Source: Demequina sp. NBRC 110056
Lineage (GTDB): Bacteria; Actinomycetota; Actinomycetes; Actinomycetales; Demequinaceae
Assembly (NCBI RefSeq): GCF_002090155.1
Contig: NZ_BBRM01000002.1
Coordinates: forward strand, 372,001-436,000
Length of the DNA stretch: 64,000 nucleotides
Reading direction: 5' to 3'
Shown: positions 38,833 through 47,470 of the stretch, in pieces
Numbering within the stretch: the first letter of the stretch is position 1
How the letters are laid out: each line of letters begins with the position of its first letter
Program-made: the position numbers and the translations under genes
Notes under the pieces: generated by a model
What the model was told of the DNA's origin: nothing
The model's input: the letters and a program-made list of their open reading frames with translations, nothing else
The model's database searches: none

Positions 38833-40074
38833 ATGCGCGTCCTCCTGGGCGTGACCGGTGGGATCGCGGCCTACAAGGTCGCGTCCGTGCTGCGCCTGCT
38901 CGCGGAGGACGGCCATGACGTCCGGGTGCTGCCCACCGCGGCGTCCCTGAACTTCGTGGGACGCGCGACGTGGGAGGCGCTCTCGGGCAACCCCGCACCG
39001 ACGGAGACGTTCGACGACGTCCCGTCGGTGCAGCACGTCCGGCTCGGGCAACGGGCCGATGCGGTGCTCGTCGCCCCCGCGACCGCCGACTTCCTCGCGC
39101 AGATGGCCGCGGGGCGCGCCACCGACCTCCTGGGCAACGCGCTGCTGGCCACCGAGGCGCCCGTCATGGTGGCGCCGGCGATGCACACCGAGATGTGGCG
39201 CGATCCGGCGACCCAGGCGAACGTCGCGACGCTGCGCGAGCGCGGCGTGCACGTCCTCGAACCGGCCGTCGGCCGGCTGACGGGCCCCGACTCCGGGCCG
39301 GGCAGGCTGCCCGACCCCGAGGACATCGTCGCAGCGCTGTACGCCCTGCTTGACGGGAGTCGCGCGGCGAACGGCGAGATCGCCACCGGCGCCGCCGCGG
39401 GCTGGGGCGACCTCGAGGGAGTGTCGCTCGTGGTCTCGGCCGGCGGGACCCGCGAGCCCATCGACGCGGTCCGCTACCTGGGCAACCGCTCGAGCGGCCA
39501 TCAGGGCTTCGCCATCGCGGAGGCCGCACGGGAGCGTGGAGCGAGCGTCACCGTCGTCGCCGCCAACGTCTCGCTTCCGCTGGGGGAGGACGTCGAGCGT
39601 GTCGACGTCGAGACCGCTGCCGAGCTCGAGGAGGCTGTCACGGGCCTCGCGGGGAGCGCCGATGCGGTCGTCATGGCCGCCGCGGTCGCGGACTTCCGTC
39701 CGGCTCAGGCCAGCGACGTCAAGCTGAAGAAGTCCGGCACGGACGGCATGACGCTCGAGCTCGTCCAGACCGCCGATGTGCTCGCCGGCCTGGTCGCCGC
39801 CCGTCGCCCCGGTCAGGTGATCGTCGGGTTCGCCGCGGAGACCGGCGACGACGCGGCGAGCGTCCTCGAGCACGGCGCCGCCAAGGCCCGCCGCAAGGGC
39901 GCCGACCTGCTGGTGCTGAACGAGGTCGGCGACGGCAAGGGCTTCGGCACCGCGACCAACACGGTCACGCTGCTGTCCGCCGACGGCACCGTCGTCGGCG
40001 AGGCGAGCGGCACCAAGCTGTCGGTCGCGCACGCGGTCCTCGACCGCATCGGCGCTCTGCTGTCGCGCGACTGA
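38833..40074 (+). CDS. coaBC: Bifunctional phosphopantothenoylcysteine decarboxylase / phosphopantothenate-cysteine ligase
   Basis: 413 residues. It carries out two steps of coenzyme A synthesis. The N-terminal CoaC flavodoxin-like half has GVTGGIAAYKVA, the VQHVRLG His region and PAMHTEMW. The CoaB half has SAGGTREPIDAVRYLGNRSSG and the K-rich KLKKSG loop. The last 20 codons or so are copied once more, out of the gene, immediately downstream (see the repeat at 40013). The start is the ATG at 38833. Confidence 0.95.
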   Translation: MRVLLGVTGGIAAYKVASVLRLLAEDGHDVRVLPTAASLNFVGRATWEALSGNPAPTETFDDVPSVQHVRLGQRADAVLVAPATADFLAQMAAGRATDLLGNALLATEAPVMVAPAMHTEMWRDPATQANVATLRERGVHVLEPAVGRLTGPDSGPGRLPDPEDIVAALYALLDGSRAANGEIATGAAAGWGDLEGVSLVVSAGGTREPIDAVRYLGNRSSGHQGFAIAEAARERGASVTVVAANVSLPLGEDVERVDVETAAELEEAVTGLAGSADAVVMAAAVADFRPAQASDVKLKKSGTDGMTLELVQTADVLAGLVAARRPGQVIVGFAAETGDDAASVLEHGAAKARRKGADLLVLNEVGDGKGFGTATNTVTLLSADGTVVGEASGTKLSVAHAVLDRIGALLSRD

Positions 40075-40150
40075 CCGTTCCCGGCGCCAAGCTGTCGGTC
40101 GCGCACGCGGTCCTCGACCGCATCGGCGCTCTGCTGGCGCGCCACTGACC
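40013..40150 (+). repeat. Tandem duplication (74-bp offset) of the coaBC 3' end
   Basis: The block from CCAAGCTGTCGGTCGCGC at 40013 through the coaBC stop is repeated starting at 40087, with only a few changes (TGTCGCGCGAC in the first copy becomes TGGCGCGCCAC in the second). The second copy still reads in frame to a TGA at 40146-40148 but lies beyond the stop of the first copy. This is a recent, apparently harmless duplication. The following 40150-40301 holds only a small hairpin (ACCCG/CGGGT, near 40168-40181). Confidence 0.9.
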
Positions 40151-40301
40151 GGTCCCCGCGCCCGCTACCCGTCGCCGGGTGCGGCAGCGTGTCAGACCGT
40201 CGTGGCGGAGCGTAAAGTCCGGCGGCGTGGAGGAGGCGCAACCCCACGTGTCGGCAGTGGCGGTGCGGACCGCATCCCTGGGGCGGGTCGCTGAGACCAG
40301 G

Positions 40302-40772
40302 TCAGTCGCGATCGCTCGCGAGCACGGCGGCGACGAGGTGAAGCGCCGCGTCGTACCCCTCCGTCCACTCGCTGGCTCGGGGACCCGCCACGTTGAGGAT
40401 GAGCTCCGACCCGAGCCCGTCGAGCCAGGCGAGCACGCCCGGGACGTCCTCGTCCACGAGCACCGGACGCGTGAGCTCACGGGCCGATGCCACGGCGAGC
40501 GCGGTGCCGGCGGACTCGGCGCCGCCGGTGAGCACGAGCGTCGCGTGAGAGTCGCGCACGTTGAACCGGGTGCGCGTGGCGGGATCGGCGTCGACCGTGG
40601 GCTTGAGGCCGGGATAGTCGACGAGCACGCCCGGGTGGTGCGGCTTGTCCTCGGCCCAGCCCCTCGCAGGGCACCAGCCGCCGTGGATCACGCCGGCACG
40701 GATGGCCGCGTCGAGCGCTCCCCGGTCGACGCCCGTCTGGCCGCCCGAGATGATCCGCGAGACGCGTGCCAT
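40302..40772 (-). CDS. Putative molybdenum carrier / SLOG-superfamily nucleotide-binding protein
   Basis: 156 residues. The N-terminus SRIISGGQTGVDRGALDAA is the hallmark Rossmann-like phosphate loop of the MoCo-carrier (YpsA-like) SLOG family. GGWCPARGWAEDKPHHPG and the later VLTGGAESAGTALAV fit the same fold. The usual annotation is molybdenum cofactor carrier, but many relatives may bind other nucleotide-derived ligands, so the ligand is open. It is on the minus strand, interrupting an otherwise plus-strand core operon between coaBC and metK, next to a fresh tandem duplication. The ATG at 40772 has GGGAAGGGAG upstream. Confidence 0.75.
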   Translation of the reverse strand: MARVSRIISGGQTGVDRGALDAAIRAGVIHGGWCPARGWAEDKPHHPGVLVDYPGLKPTVDADPATRTRFNVRDSHATLVLTGGAESAGTALAVASARELTRPVLVDEDVPGVLAWLDGLGSELILNVAGPRASEWTEGYDAALHLVAAVLASDRD

Positions 40773-40870
40773 CGCCGTCTCCCTTCCCGCTTCCTGAGTG
40801 GCGGTTGAGCGCCGCCTGTTCGCGACGCTAGCAAGCAGGGCTCGACGGCGTGGGTGTCAGCAGTCCCGAC

Positions 40871-40876
40871 TAGGCT
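40871..40876 (+). promoter_or_regulatory. Putative -10 box (TAGGCT) giving a leaderless metK mRNA
   Basis: TAGGCT ends 7 nt before the GTG at 40884 and no Shine-Dalgarno is present. Upstream, CGACGGCG and TGGGTGTCA (40843-40859) nearly repeat the block before rpe. No SAM riboswitch motif is seen. Confidence 0.5.
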
Positions 40877-40883
40877 GGCGTGC

Positions 40884-42053
40884 GTGACGAATCTTCGACT
40901 GTTCACCTCAGAGTCCGTGACCGAGGGCCACCCGGACAAGATCTGCGACCAGGTCTCCGACGCGATCCTCGACGAGATGCTGCGCCAGGACCCCGCCTCG
41001 CGCGTCGCGGTCGAGACGATGGTGACGACCGGGCTCGTGCACGTGGCCGGCGAGGTGACCACCGAGGCGTACGTCGACATCCCCGGCACCATCCGCGAGG
41101 TGGTGACCGGCATCGGCTACACCTCGTCGCGTGACGGCTTCGACGGCGACTCGTGCGGCGTCTCCGTGTCGATCGGCGAGCAGAGCCCCGACATCTGGCA
41201 GGGCGTCGGCCACGCGACCGACACGGACGGGTCAGAGATCGGCGCGGGCGACCAGGGCCTCATGTTCGGCTACGCGTGCTGCGACACCCCCGAGCTCATG
41301 CCTCTGCCCATCGCCATGGCGCACCGCCTCACCCAACGCCTCGCCCAGGCGCGCCGCGACGGCGCGGTCGAGGGCCTGCGCCCCGACGGCAAGGCGCAGG
41401 TGACCATTGGCTACGAAGACGACGTCGCGCGCACCGTCGACACGGTCGTGCTGTCGAGCCAGCACGCCGAGGGCATGGACATGGGCGACCTGCGCGAGGC
41501 CCTCGAGTCCGAGGTCATCGCGCCCGTGCTCGCGGGCTTCGACCTCGATGCCGGCGGCCACCGATCGCTCATCAACCCCACCGGGAAGTTCGAGATCGGC
41601 GGGCCCAAGGGCGACGCCGGCCTGACGGGACGCAAGATCATCGTCGACACCTACGGGGGCATGGCGCGCCACGGCGGCGGCGCCTTCTCGGGCAAGGATC
41701 CGTCGAAGGTGGACCGCTCGGCGGCGTACGCGATGCGGTGGGTCGCCAAGAACGTGGTCGCGGCGGGACTCGCGGACAGGTGCGAGGTGCAGGTCGCGTA
41801 CGCGATCGGCACGGCGCGTCCCGTGGGGCTCTACGTCGAGACCTTCGGCACCGAGACGGTCGACCCCGCGCGGATCGTGGGCGCGATCCGCGAGACCTTC
41901 GACCTGCGCCCCGCCGCCATCATCGACGCGCTCGACCTGCGCCGTCCCATCTACCGCCAGACCGCCGCCTACGGGCACTTCGGGCGCGAGCTGGCCGACT
42001 TCACGTGGGAGCGCACCGACCGCGCGGAGGCGCTCGCCGCGGCATGCGCCTAG
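40884..42053 (+). CDS. metK: S-adenosylmethionine synthetase
   Basis: 389 residues. It makes SAM from methionine and ATP. Signatures: [21 protein letters not shown] at the N-terminus, [12 protein letters not shown], and [19 protein letters not shown]. The start is the GTG at 40884 ([12 protein letters not shown]), fixed by homology and by the -10 box seven bases upstream. Its position before priA and fmt is conserved in actinobacteria; SAM also links to the N-methylation of pilins by PilD. Confidence 0.97.
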   Translation: MTNLRLFTSESVTEGHPDKICDQVSDAILDEMLRQDPASRVAVETMVTTGLVHVAGEVTTEAYVDIPGTIREVVTGIGYTSSRDGFDGDSCGVSVSIGEQSPDIWQGVGHATDTDGSEIGAGDQGLMFGYACCDTPELMPLPIAMAHRLTQRLAQARRDGAVEGLRPDGKAQVTIGYEDDVARTVDTVVLSSQHAEGMDMGDLREALESEVIAPVLAGFDLDAGGHRSLINPTGKFEIGGPKGDAGLTGRKIIVDTYGGMARHGGGAFSGKDPSKVDRSAAYAMRWVAKNVVAAGLADRCEVQVAYAIGTARPVGLYVETFGTETVDPARIVGAIRETFDLRPAAIIDALDLRRPIYRQTAAYGHFGRELADFTWERTDRAEALAAACA

Positions 42054-42063
42054 GACCACGGCC

Positions 42064-44304
42064 GTGAGCGGCGACCAGGCGCCCTCCGGAGACGCGCTGT
42101 TCGAGCTCGCACCGTCCGCCGCGGCTCCGGCCACCGACTCCGGCTCCGACCCTCGCGCCGGAGCCGGAGTCGGAGCCGAGGCGACGCGAGAGGCGCAGGC
42201 CGCTGGCGCGGTCGCGACGGTATGCATCGACAGCCCGCTGCCGCATCTCGACCGCCCGTTCGACTACATCGTGCCGAGGAAGCTCCGCGGCCAGGTGGGC
42301 GTGGGCTCGCGCGTGCGCGTGCCTTTCGCCGGCCAGCTCGTGAGCGCGATCGTCACCGAGCTCGGAACCGGCAGCGGCTTCAAGGGATCGCTGAGCGCCG
42401 TCCGTTCCGCGAGCGCGCGACCGGTGGTGAGCGCCGAGGGGATCGACCTCGCGCGTCGCGTGGCGCGGCGCTATGGCGGGTCGCTGTGGGACGTTCTGCG
42501 ACTTGCGGTGCCGCCGAGGGTGGCGGCGGTCGAACGCCGCGACTGGACGGCTCGCACCGAGGACGACCGCGCAGACTACGCGGCGGCCCTCGAGGCGGCG
42601 GCCGGCTCGGGCGGCTCGGGCGGGGACATCGAGAGCGGGGGGTCCCTCGTCGGCGCGTGCGAGCGCGTCGTGTGGCAAGCGCTGCCCGAGGCGGAGCCTC
42701 GCGCGTCGGCGCCCGTGCACGCACTGGTGCGCGCCGCACTCGAGGCCGTCGTTGGGGAAGGTGGCACGGGCGCCGGTGGCACGGGTACCGGTGGCGTAAG
42801 TGCCGGTCGGACAGACGTCGCGCGTACGGAAGCGTCAGCCGCAGAAGCGCCACACGGACCGTCTGCCGCATCGGCGATCCTCGTCGTTCCCGATGCCCGC
42901 GCCATCGCGCTGGTGCTCGCGGAGCTCGAGCGGGTCGGGCTGCGGCGCTGGACGTCCCGCGGGGGAGGCCACGTCGCCGTCCTCGACCACGACGATGGGC
43001 CGTCGGCCCGCTTCGGCTCGTACCTCGCCGGGTTGCACGGTCACGCCCGCATCGTGCTGGGGACCCGGCCCACGGCGATGCAGCCCGTGCCGCGCCTGGG
43101 TCTCATCACCGTCTGGGACGAGGCGAACGGTGTGTACGAGGACCCCCACGCTCCGTACCCGCACGCGCGCACCGTGGCGGCGATGCGGGCCGAGGGCGGG
43201 TCGGCGCTACTGCTCGCCGGCTACGCCCTGAGCGCCGATGCGGTGGCGCTCACCGCGTCGGGGTGGGCGCGGCTGGCCACCGCGCCGACTGCCTCGGTAC
43301 GAGACGCCGTCCCGGCCGTCGACATCGTCTCCGCCGAACGACGCGACCGCGAGGGCGGCGCCGGCTGGCACTGGATGCCCGGATCGGTGTGGCGGCGCGT
43401 CCGCGACGGCCTCGCGCGCGGCCCGGTCGGCATCGTCGTGCCGCGAGCGGGCTACGTGCGCGCCGCAGCGTGCGCCCGCTGCGACGCGTGGGCCCTGTGC
43501 CGGGAGTGCGACTCGCTGCTGATGGTCGCTGCGCACGGCACCGACCCCCGCTGCCAGGACGCCGGCCACCTCCAGCCCGACTGGCACTGTCCCGAGTGCC
43601 ACGGCGCCGAGCTCAAGCAGGTGCGGCAGGGCGCCGACCGCATCGGCGAGCAGCTCGTGCGCATGCTCGGCGACGTTCCGCTCACCGTCTCGACGGCATC
43701 GGCTGGGGTGTCGGCCGACGGCGAGGTCGGCGAGGGCGTGGTCCTCGCCACTCCCGGAGCGCTGCCGGCGGTGGAGGGCGGATACGCGCACCTCGTCATC
43801 ATCGATGCCGGCGTGGCCGCGAGCGCGTCGCTCGGCGGCGAGCTCAACGCTCTGCGATGGTGGCTCGGCGCGGCGTCCCTGGTGCGGTCGCGCCGCGACG
43901 GCGGCATGGTCTCCGTCGTGGGCCACCTACCTCCCGAGGTGGAGCGCGCCCTGAGCAGCTGGAGCCCCGCGGACGCCGCGACGACCGAGGTGGAGGAGCG
44001 GCGCGAGCTCGGTCTTCCACCGCATCGGCGCTACCTCGCCCTCTCGGGGGACGCCGACCTGGTGCTCCGCGCGACCGAGAGGGTGGCACTGGTGGCTCGT
44101 GACGCGCAGCGACCGCTCGAAGCAGCGGGCCCTGCGATTCCGTCCGTGACCGAAGTGCCGATCGACGGCGGCACCGGTCTGCTCGTCTCTCGCGGCGTCG
44201 CGCAGGGCGCGATCGACACCGTGCGGGCGCTGCAGCGCGAGGCATCGGCCGAGGGCAAGGAGCTGAGGATGAGGGTCGACGGACCGCTGGTCCTGCCGCG
44301 CTGA
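42064..44304 (+). CDS. priA: PriA-like primosomal protein, helicase motifs degenerate
   Basis: 746 residues. The N-terminal DNA-binding domain (DSPLPHLDRPFDYIVP, RVRVPFAGQ) and the zinc-binding region with paired Cys motifs (CARCDAWALCRECD, then CPECHG) are those of PriA. The helicase core lacks a Walker A GxGKT; where motif II should be it reads VWDEANGVYEDP. The first 50 residues and a Gly/Thr-rich stretch (about 235-265) are low-complexity. Actinobacterial PriA proteins are known to lack ATPase motifs, so this is probably a structural replication-restart factor. The GTG at 42064 follows metK by 10 bp. Confidence 0.85.
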   Translation: MSGDQAPSGDALFELAPSAAAPATDSGSDPRAGAGVGAEATREAQAAGAVATVCIDSPLPHLDRPFDYIVPRKLRGQVGVGSRVRVPFAGQLVSAIVTELGTGSGFKGSLSAVRSASARPVVSAEGIDLARRVARRYGGSLWDVLRLAVPPRVAAVERRDWTARTEDDRADYAAALEAAAGSGGSGGDIESGGSLVGACERVVWQALPEAEPRASAPVHALVRAALEAVVGEGGTGAGGTGTGGVSAGRTDVARTEASAAEAPHGPSAASAILVVPDARAIALVLAELERVGLRRWTSRGGGHVAVLDHDDGPSARFGSYLAGLHGHARIVLGTRPTAMQPVPRLGLITVWDEANGVYEDPHAPYPHARTVAAMRAEGGSALLLAGYALSADAVALTASGWARLATAPTASVRDAVPAVDIVSAERRDREGGAGWHWMPGSVWRRVRDGLARGPVGIVVPRAGYVRAAACARCDAWALCRECDSLLMVAAHGTDPRCQDAGHLQPDWHCPECHGAELKQVRQGADRIGEQLVRMLGDVPLTVSTASAGVSADGEVGEGVVLATPGALPAVEGGYAHLVIIDAGVAASASLGGELNALRWWLGAASLVRSRRDGGMVSVVGHLPPEVERALSSWSPADAATTEVEERRELGLPPHRRYLALSGDADLVLRATERVALVARDAQRPLEAAGPAIPSVTEVPIDGGTGLLVSRGVAQGAIDTVRALQREASAEGKELRMRVDGPLVLPR

Positions 44305-44322
44305 GGCGACTCGGCCTCGCCC

Positions 44323-44328
44323 TACGAT
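44323..44328 (+). promoter_or_regulatory. Putative -10 box (TACGAT) giving a leaderless fmt mRNA
   Basis: TACGAT ends 6 nt before the fmt ATG at 44335. No Shine-Dalgarno lies in this gap of 30 bp after priA. Confidence 0.45.
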
Positions 44329-44334
44329 GGACGC

Positions 44335-45267
44335 ATGCGTCTGATCTTCGCCGGCACACCCGAGATCGCGATCCCCAGTCTCGAGGCCCTGGCCGAGCGG
44401 CACGAGATCGTGGCCGTGGTCACCCAGCCGGACGCGCGCGGCCGCCGAGGCAAGACGCTCTACCCGTCACCCGTCAAGGAGCACGCGCTCGAGCACGGGT
44501 ACCCGGTCCACACCCCCGAGACGGCGAAGGATCCCGAGTTCATCGCCGCGATCGCGGACCTCGACGCCGATGCGGCCGCCGTCGTCGCGTACGGGCAGAT
44601 CCTGGGTCCGCAGCTGCTCGAGGCCACCCGCCACGGCTGGGTCAACCTGCATTTCTCCCTGCTTCCCGCGTGGCGCGGCGCCGCGCCCGTCCAGCGCTCG
44701 ATCATGGCTGGCGACGAGGTCACCGGAGCCTCGGCCTTCCTGCTGGACGCAGGCATGGACACCGGGCCCGTGATCGGGACGGTCACCGAGGCGATCCGCG
44801 GCTCAGACACGTCGGGCGTCCTCCTGGAGCGGCTGGCAACCATTGGCGCGCCGCTCCTGGTGCAGGCGATCGAGGCGCTCGGGGCCGGCGCAGCCTCGCC
44901 GGTCGCGCAGCCCGCAGACGGCGTGAGCCACGCCGCGAAGCTCAGCCGGGAGGACGCGTACGTGCGGTGGGACCGGCCGGCGCACGTCGTCGACCGTCAG
45001 ATCCGCGGCTGCACGCCGGCTCCAGGCGCGTGGACCACGCTGCCCGACGGGTCGCCCCTCAAGCTCGGACCGGTAAAGGTGCGCGCCGACCTGCCGGCGA
45101 CCGTGCCTGGCCAACTCGCGCAGCACGGCGACGCCGTGACCGTGGGCACGGGCGGGCACCCCGTGCAGCTGTCGTGGGTCCAGCCGGCCGGCAAGGGACA
45201 GACGGCGGTCGACGCCTGGTGGCGCGGCGCGCGCCTGGGCAGCGACGCGATTCTGGGAGAGGCATGA
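44335..45267 (+). CDS. fmt: Methionyl-tRNA formyltransferase
   Basis: 310 residues. It formylates initiator Met-tRNA. The N-terminal Rossmann domain opens MRLIFAGTPEIAIPSLEAL. The catalytic region is WVNLHFSLLPAWRGAAPVQRSI, with the Asn/His/Asp triad spread between this and LDAGMDTGPV. The C-terminal domain has HVVDRQIRGCTPAPGAWT. It overlaps rsmB by ATGA. Confidence 0.96.
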   Translation: MRLIFAGTPEIAIPSLEALAERHEIVAVVTQPDARGRRGKTLYPSPVKEHALEHGYPVHTPETAKDPEFIAAIADLDADAAAVVAYGQILGPQLLEATRHGWVNLHFSLLPAWRGAAPVQRSIMAGDEVTGASAFLLDAGMDTGPVIGTVTEAIRGSDTSGVLLERLATIGAPLLVQAIEALGAGAASPVAQPADGVSHAAKLSREDAYVRWDRPAHVVDRQIRGCTPAPGAWTTLPDGSPLKLGPVKVRADLPATVPGQLAQHGDAVTVGTGGHPVQLSWVQPAGKGQTAVDAWWRGARLGSDAILGEA

Positions 45268-46694
45268 GCAAGAAGCAGCGGCCGCGGAAGCCCACCGGTG
45301 GTGCCGGGCGGGGCGGCGTCCACGGCAAAGGCGGTTCGGGCGGGGGCCGTCCCTCGCCGGCTCGCGAGGCTGCCTTCACGTGCATCGAGTCCGTGGTCTA
45401 CGACTCGGCGTACGCGAACCTCGTGATGCCCGACATCGTCGCGAAGGCGGGCCTCGACGGCCGTGACGCGGGCTTCGCCACCGAGCTCGCCTACGGCGCC
45501 CTGAGGATGGAGCGCCTGTACGACGCCATCATCGCCTCGGCCGCGCGCCGCCCCGCCGAGTCGGTCGACAACTCGGTGCGCATCTGCCTGTGGCTGGGCA
45601 TCCACCAGGCCCTCGCCATGCGCGTCCCCGCGCACGCAGCCGTGTCCGAGACCGTGGATCAGACCCGCCGTCACGCCGGCGCCGGGGCAGCCAAGTTCGC
45701 CAATGCCATCATGCGGCGCGTCACCGAGAAGGAGCGGGACGCGTGGCTCGCGACCGTCGCCGCCGGCACTTCACGCGAGGCGATGGGCGTGCGGCACTCG
45801 CACCCCGACTGGGTGGTGGCGGAGCTCGAGCGCGCCCTCGAATTGGACGGCCGAGCTGGCCAGATCGAGCAGCTCCTGGCCTCGGACAACGAGCCCGCGA
45901 AGGTGACGCTCGTGGCGCGGCCGGGGCTCGCCGACCGCGATGCGCTCGCCGCCGAGGTGGACGGCACTCCGGGCGAGCACTCGCCGTGGGCCGTCACCCT
46001 CGCCGGCGGCCGCCCGGGAGCCATCGCCGCGGTGTCCGACGGGATGGCGGCGGTGCAGGACGAAGGCAGCCAGATCGTCGCAGGCGCCCTCGCCGCGGCG
46101 CGCGACATCGTGCCGGGGGAGCGGTGGCTCGACATGTGTTCCGGGCCCGGCGGCAAGGCGGCGCTGCTCGGCGCCATCGCGGCGGAGAATGGCGGGTTCC
46201 TCGATGCGCTCGAGCTCCACCGCCACCGCGCCGACCTGGTGCGCCGCTCGGTGCGCGCGATCCCCGACGGAGTCGTCACCGTGCACGAGGCCGACGCCAC
46301 GCGGTGGGGCGACGAGGGCACCTACGACCGCATCGTCCTCGACGCACCCTGCACAGGGCTCGGCGCGCTGCGACGCCGTCCCGAGGCGCGGTGGCGTCGC
46401 GAACCGGCGGACGTGCCGGACCTCGTCGCCCTGCAGCGCGACCTGCTCGCGCGCGCGGCGACGCTGCTCGCCCCCGGCGGAGTTCTGGCGTACATCACCT
46501 GCTCGCCCGTCGTCGAGGAGACGCGAGAAGTCGTGGCGGGATCGGACCTCGTCACGCTGGATGCGCGCAAGGCGGTCGCGGCCGTGACCGGCACCGGGCC
46601 CGAGGCGTGGGGCAAGGGTCCGCACGTGCAGTTGTGGCCGCACGTCCACGGCACCGATGCGATGTTCCTCGCGCTTCTCGAGCGGCCGGCCTGA
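45264..46694 (+). CDS. rsmB: 16S rRNA (cytosine-5) methyltransferase RsmB/NOL1/Sun family
   Basis: 476 residues. A basic Gly-rich leader (GGAGRGGVHGKGGSGGG) precedes a NusB-like RNA-binding domain (about residues 35-170) and a Rossmann methyltransferase. The SAM motif is DMCSGPGGKAALLGA. The two catalytic Cys are in DAPCTGLGALRRRPE and YITCSPVVEET. It probably methylates C967 of 16S rRNA or an equivalent position. The ATG at 45264 has GGGAGAGG upstream and overlaps the fmt stop. Confidence 0.92.
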   Translation: MSKKQRPRKPTGGAGRGGVHGKGGSGGGRPSPAREAAFTCIESVVYDSAYANLVMPDIVAKAGLDGRDAGFATELAYGALRMERLYDAIIASAARRPAESVDNSVRICLWLGIHQALAMRVPAHAAVSETVDQTRRHAGAGAAKFANAIMRRVTEKERDAWLATVAAGTSREAMGVRHSHPDWVVAELERALELDGRAGQIEQLLASDNEPAKVTLVARPGLADRDALAAEVDGTPGEHSPWAVTLAGGRPGAIAAVSDGMAAVQDEGSQIVAGALAAARDIVPGERWLDMCSGPGGKAALLGAIAAENGGFLDALELHRHRADLVRRSVRAIPDGVVTVHEADATRWGDEGTYDRIVLDAPCTGLGALRRRPEARWRREPADVPDLVALQRDLLARAATLLAPGGVLAYITCSPVVEETREVVAGSDLVTLDARKAVAAVTGTGPEAWGKGPHVQLWPHVHGTDAMFLALLERPA

Positions 46695-46788
46695 CGGGCG
46701 TCACCTCCGCTGCAGTCAGGTACTCGCCGCGCCACTAGGCGCGGCGGTCGCCAGCCGGTGCGACGGCGCTGGGTGTCACGTTCGCGGC

Positions 46789-46794
46789 TAGGCT
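46789..46794 (+). promoter_or_regulatory. Putative -10 box (TAGGCT) giving a leaderless rpe mRNA
   Basis: TAGGCT ends 7 nt before the rpe ATG at 46802. The upstream block CGACGGCGCTGGGTGTCA (46761-46778) closely matches that before metK. In both cases the first base of the block is 28 nt before TAGGCT. Confidence 0.5.
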
Positions 46795-46801
46795 CGACGC
46801 C

Positions 46802-47470
46802 ATGGGCATCCAGATCGCACCCAGCATCCTGTCGGCCGACTTCGCGAACCTCGAGCGGGACATCCTGGCCGTCGAGAACGCGGACTGGCTGCACGTCGAC
46901 GTCATGGACGCGCACTTCGTGCCCAACCTCACGTTGGGGTTGCCCGTCGTGGAGCGCATCGCGCAGGTCGCGCCGATGCCCATCGACACGCACCTCATGA
47001 TCGAGGACCCCGACCACTGGGCACCCCGCTACGCCGAGGCGGGCGCCTCGTCGGTGACCTTCCACCTGGAGGCCGCGGAGAACCCCGTGGCGATCGCGCG
47101 AGACCTGCGCCGTCTCGGCGCGCGCGCGAGCGTCGCGATCAAGCCAGGCACGCCCGTCGACTCGCTACTCGACGTGCTCACGGAGTTCGACATGGTGCTC
47201 GTGATGACGGTCGAGCCCGGGTTCGGCGGTCAGGCCTTCATGCCCGACATGATGCCCAAGCTGCGCTCGCTGCGTGCCCGGGCAGACGAGCTCGGCCACG
47301 ACCTGTGGCTGCAGGCCGACGGCGGCGTCGCGCGCGACACCATCGCGGAGGTCGCCGCGGCGGGCTGCGACGTGTTCGTGGCCGGCTCGGCCGTCTACGG
47401 CGCTGCGGATCGGCACGCCGAGATCGAGGCGCTGCGGTCGATCGCGCGCGAGGCGCGCACCGATGCCTGA
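46802..47470 (+). CDS. rpe: Ribulose-5-phosphate 3-epimerase
   Basis: 222 residues, a TIM barrel of the pentose phosphate pathway. Signatures: [33 protein letters not shown] with metal ligands, [12 protein letters not shown], and [14 protein letters not shown]. It opens the riboflavin gene run, supplying ribulose 5-phosphate that RibB uses. It overlaps ribD by 8 bp. Confidence 0.96.
   Translation: MGIQIAPSILSADFANLERDILAVENADWLHVDVMDAHFVPNLTLGLPVVERIAQVAPMPIDTHLMIEDPDHWAPRYAEAGASSVTFHLEAAENPVAIARDLRRLGARASVAIKPGTPVDSLLDVLTEFDMVLVMTVEPGFGGQAFMPDMMPKLRSLRARADELGHDLWLQADGGVARDTIAEVAAAGCDVFVAGSAVYGAADRHAEIEALRSIAREARTDA

Noticed and set aside
40179-40808. Plus-strand frame across the SLOG gene
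   Set aside because: Shadow of the minus-strand gene, which has the clear ISGGQTGVDRGALD motif and its own ribosome binding site.
40773-40883. SAM riboswitch upstream of metK
   Set aside because: The gap is short, the start looks leaderless, and no SAM-I, SAM-II or SAM-IV core is visible.
42760-42815. Short tandem repeats coding for Gly/Thr runs in priA
   Set aside because: Simple low-complexity linker (GTGAGGTGTGG-like); no sign of a mobile or regulatory repeat.
46695-47462. FMN riboswitch for the riboflavin genes
   Set aside because: ribD starts inside rpe; the 107-bp gap before rpe is too short and lacks the RFN element sequence blocks.
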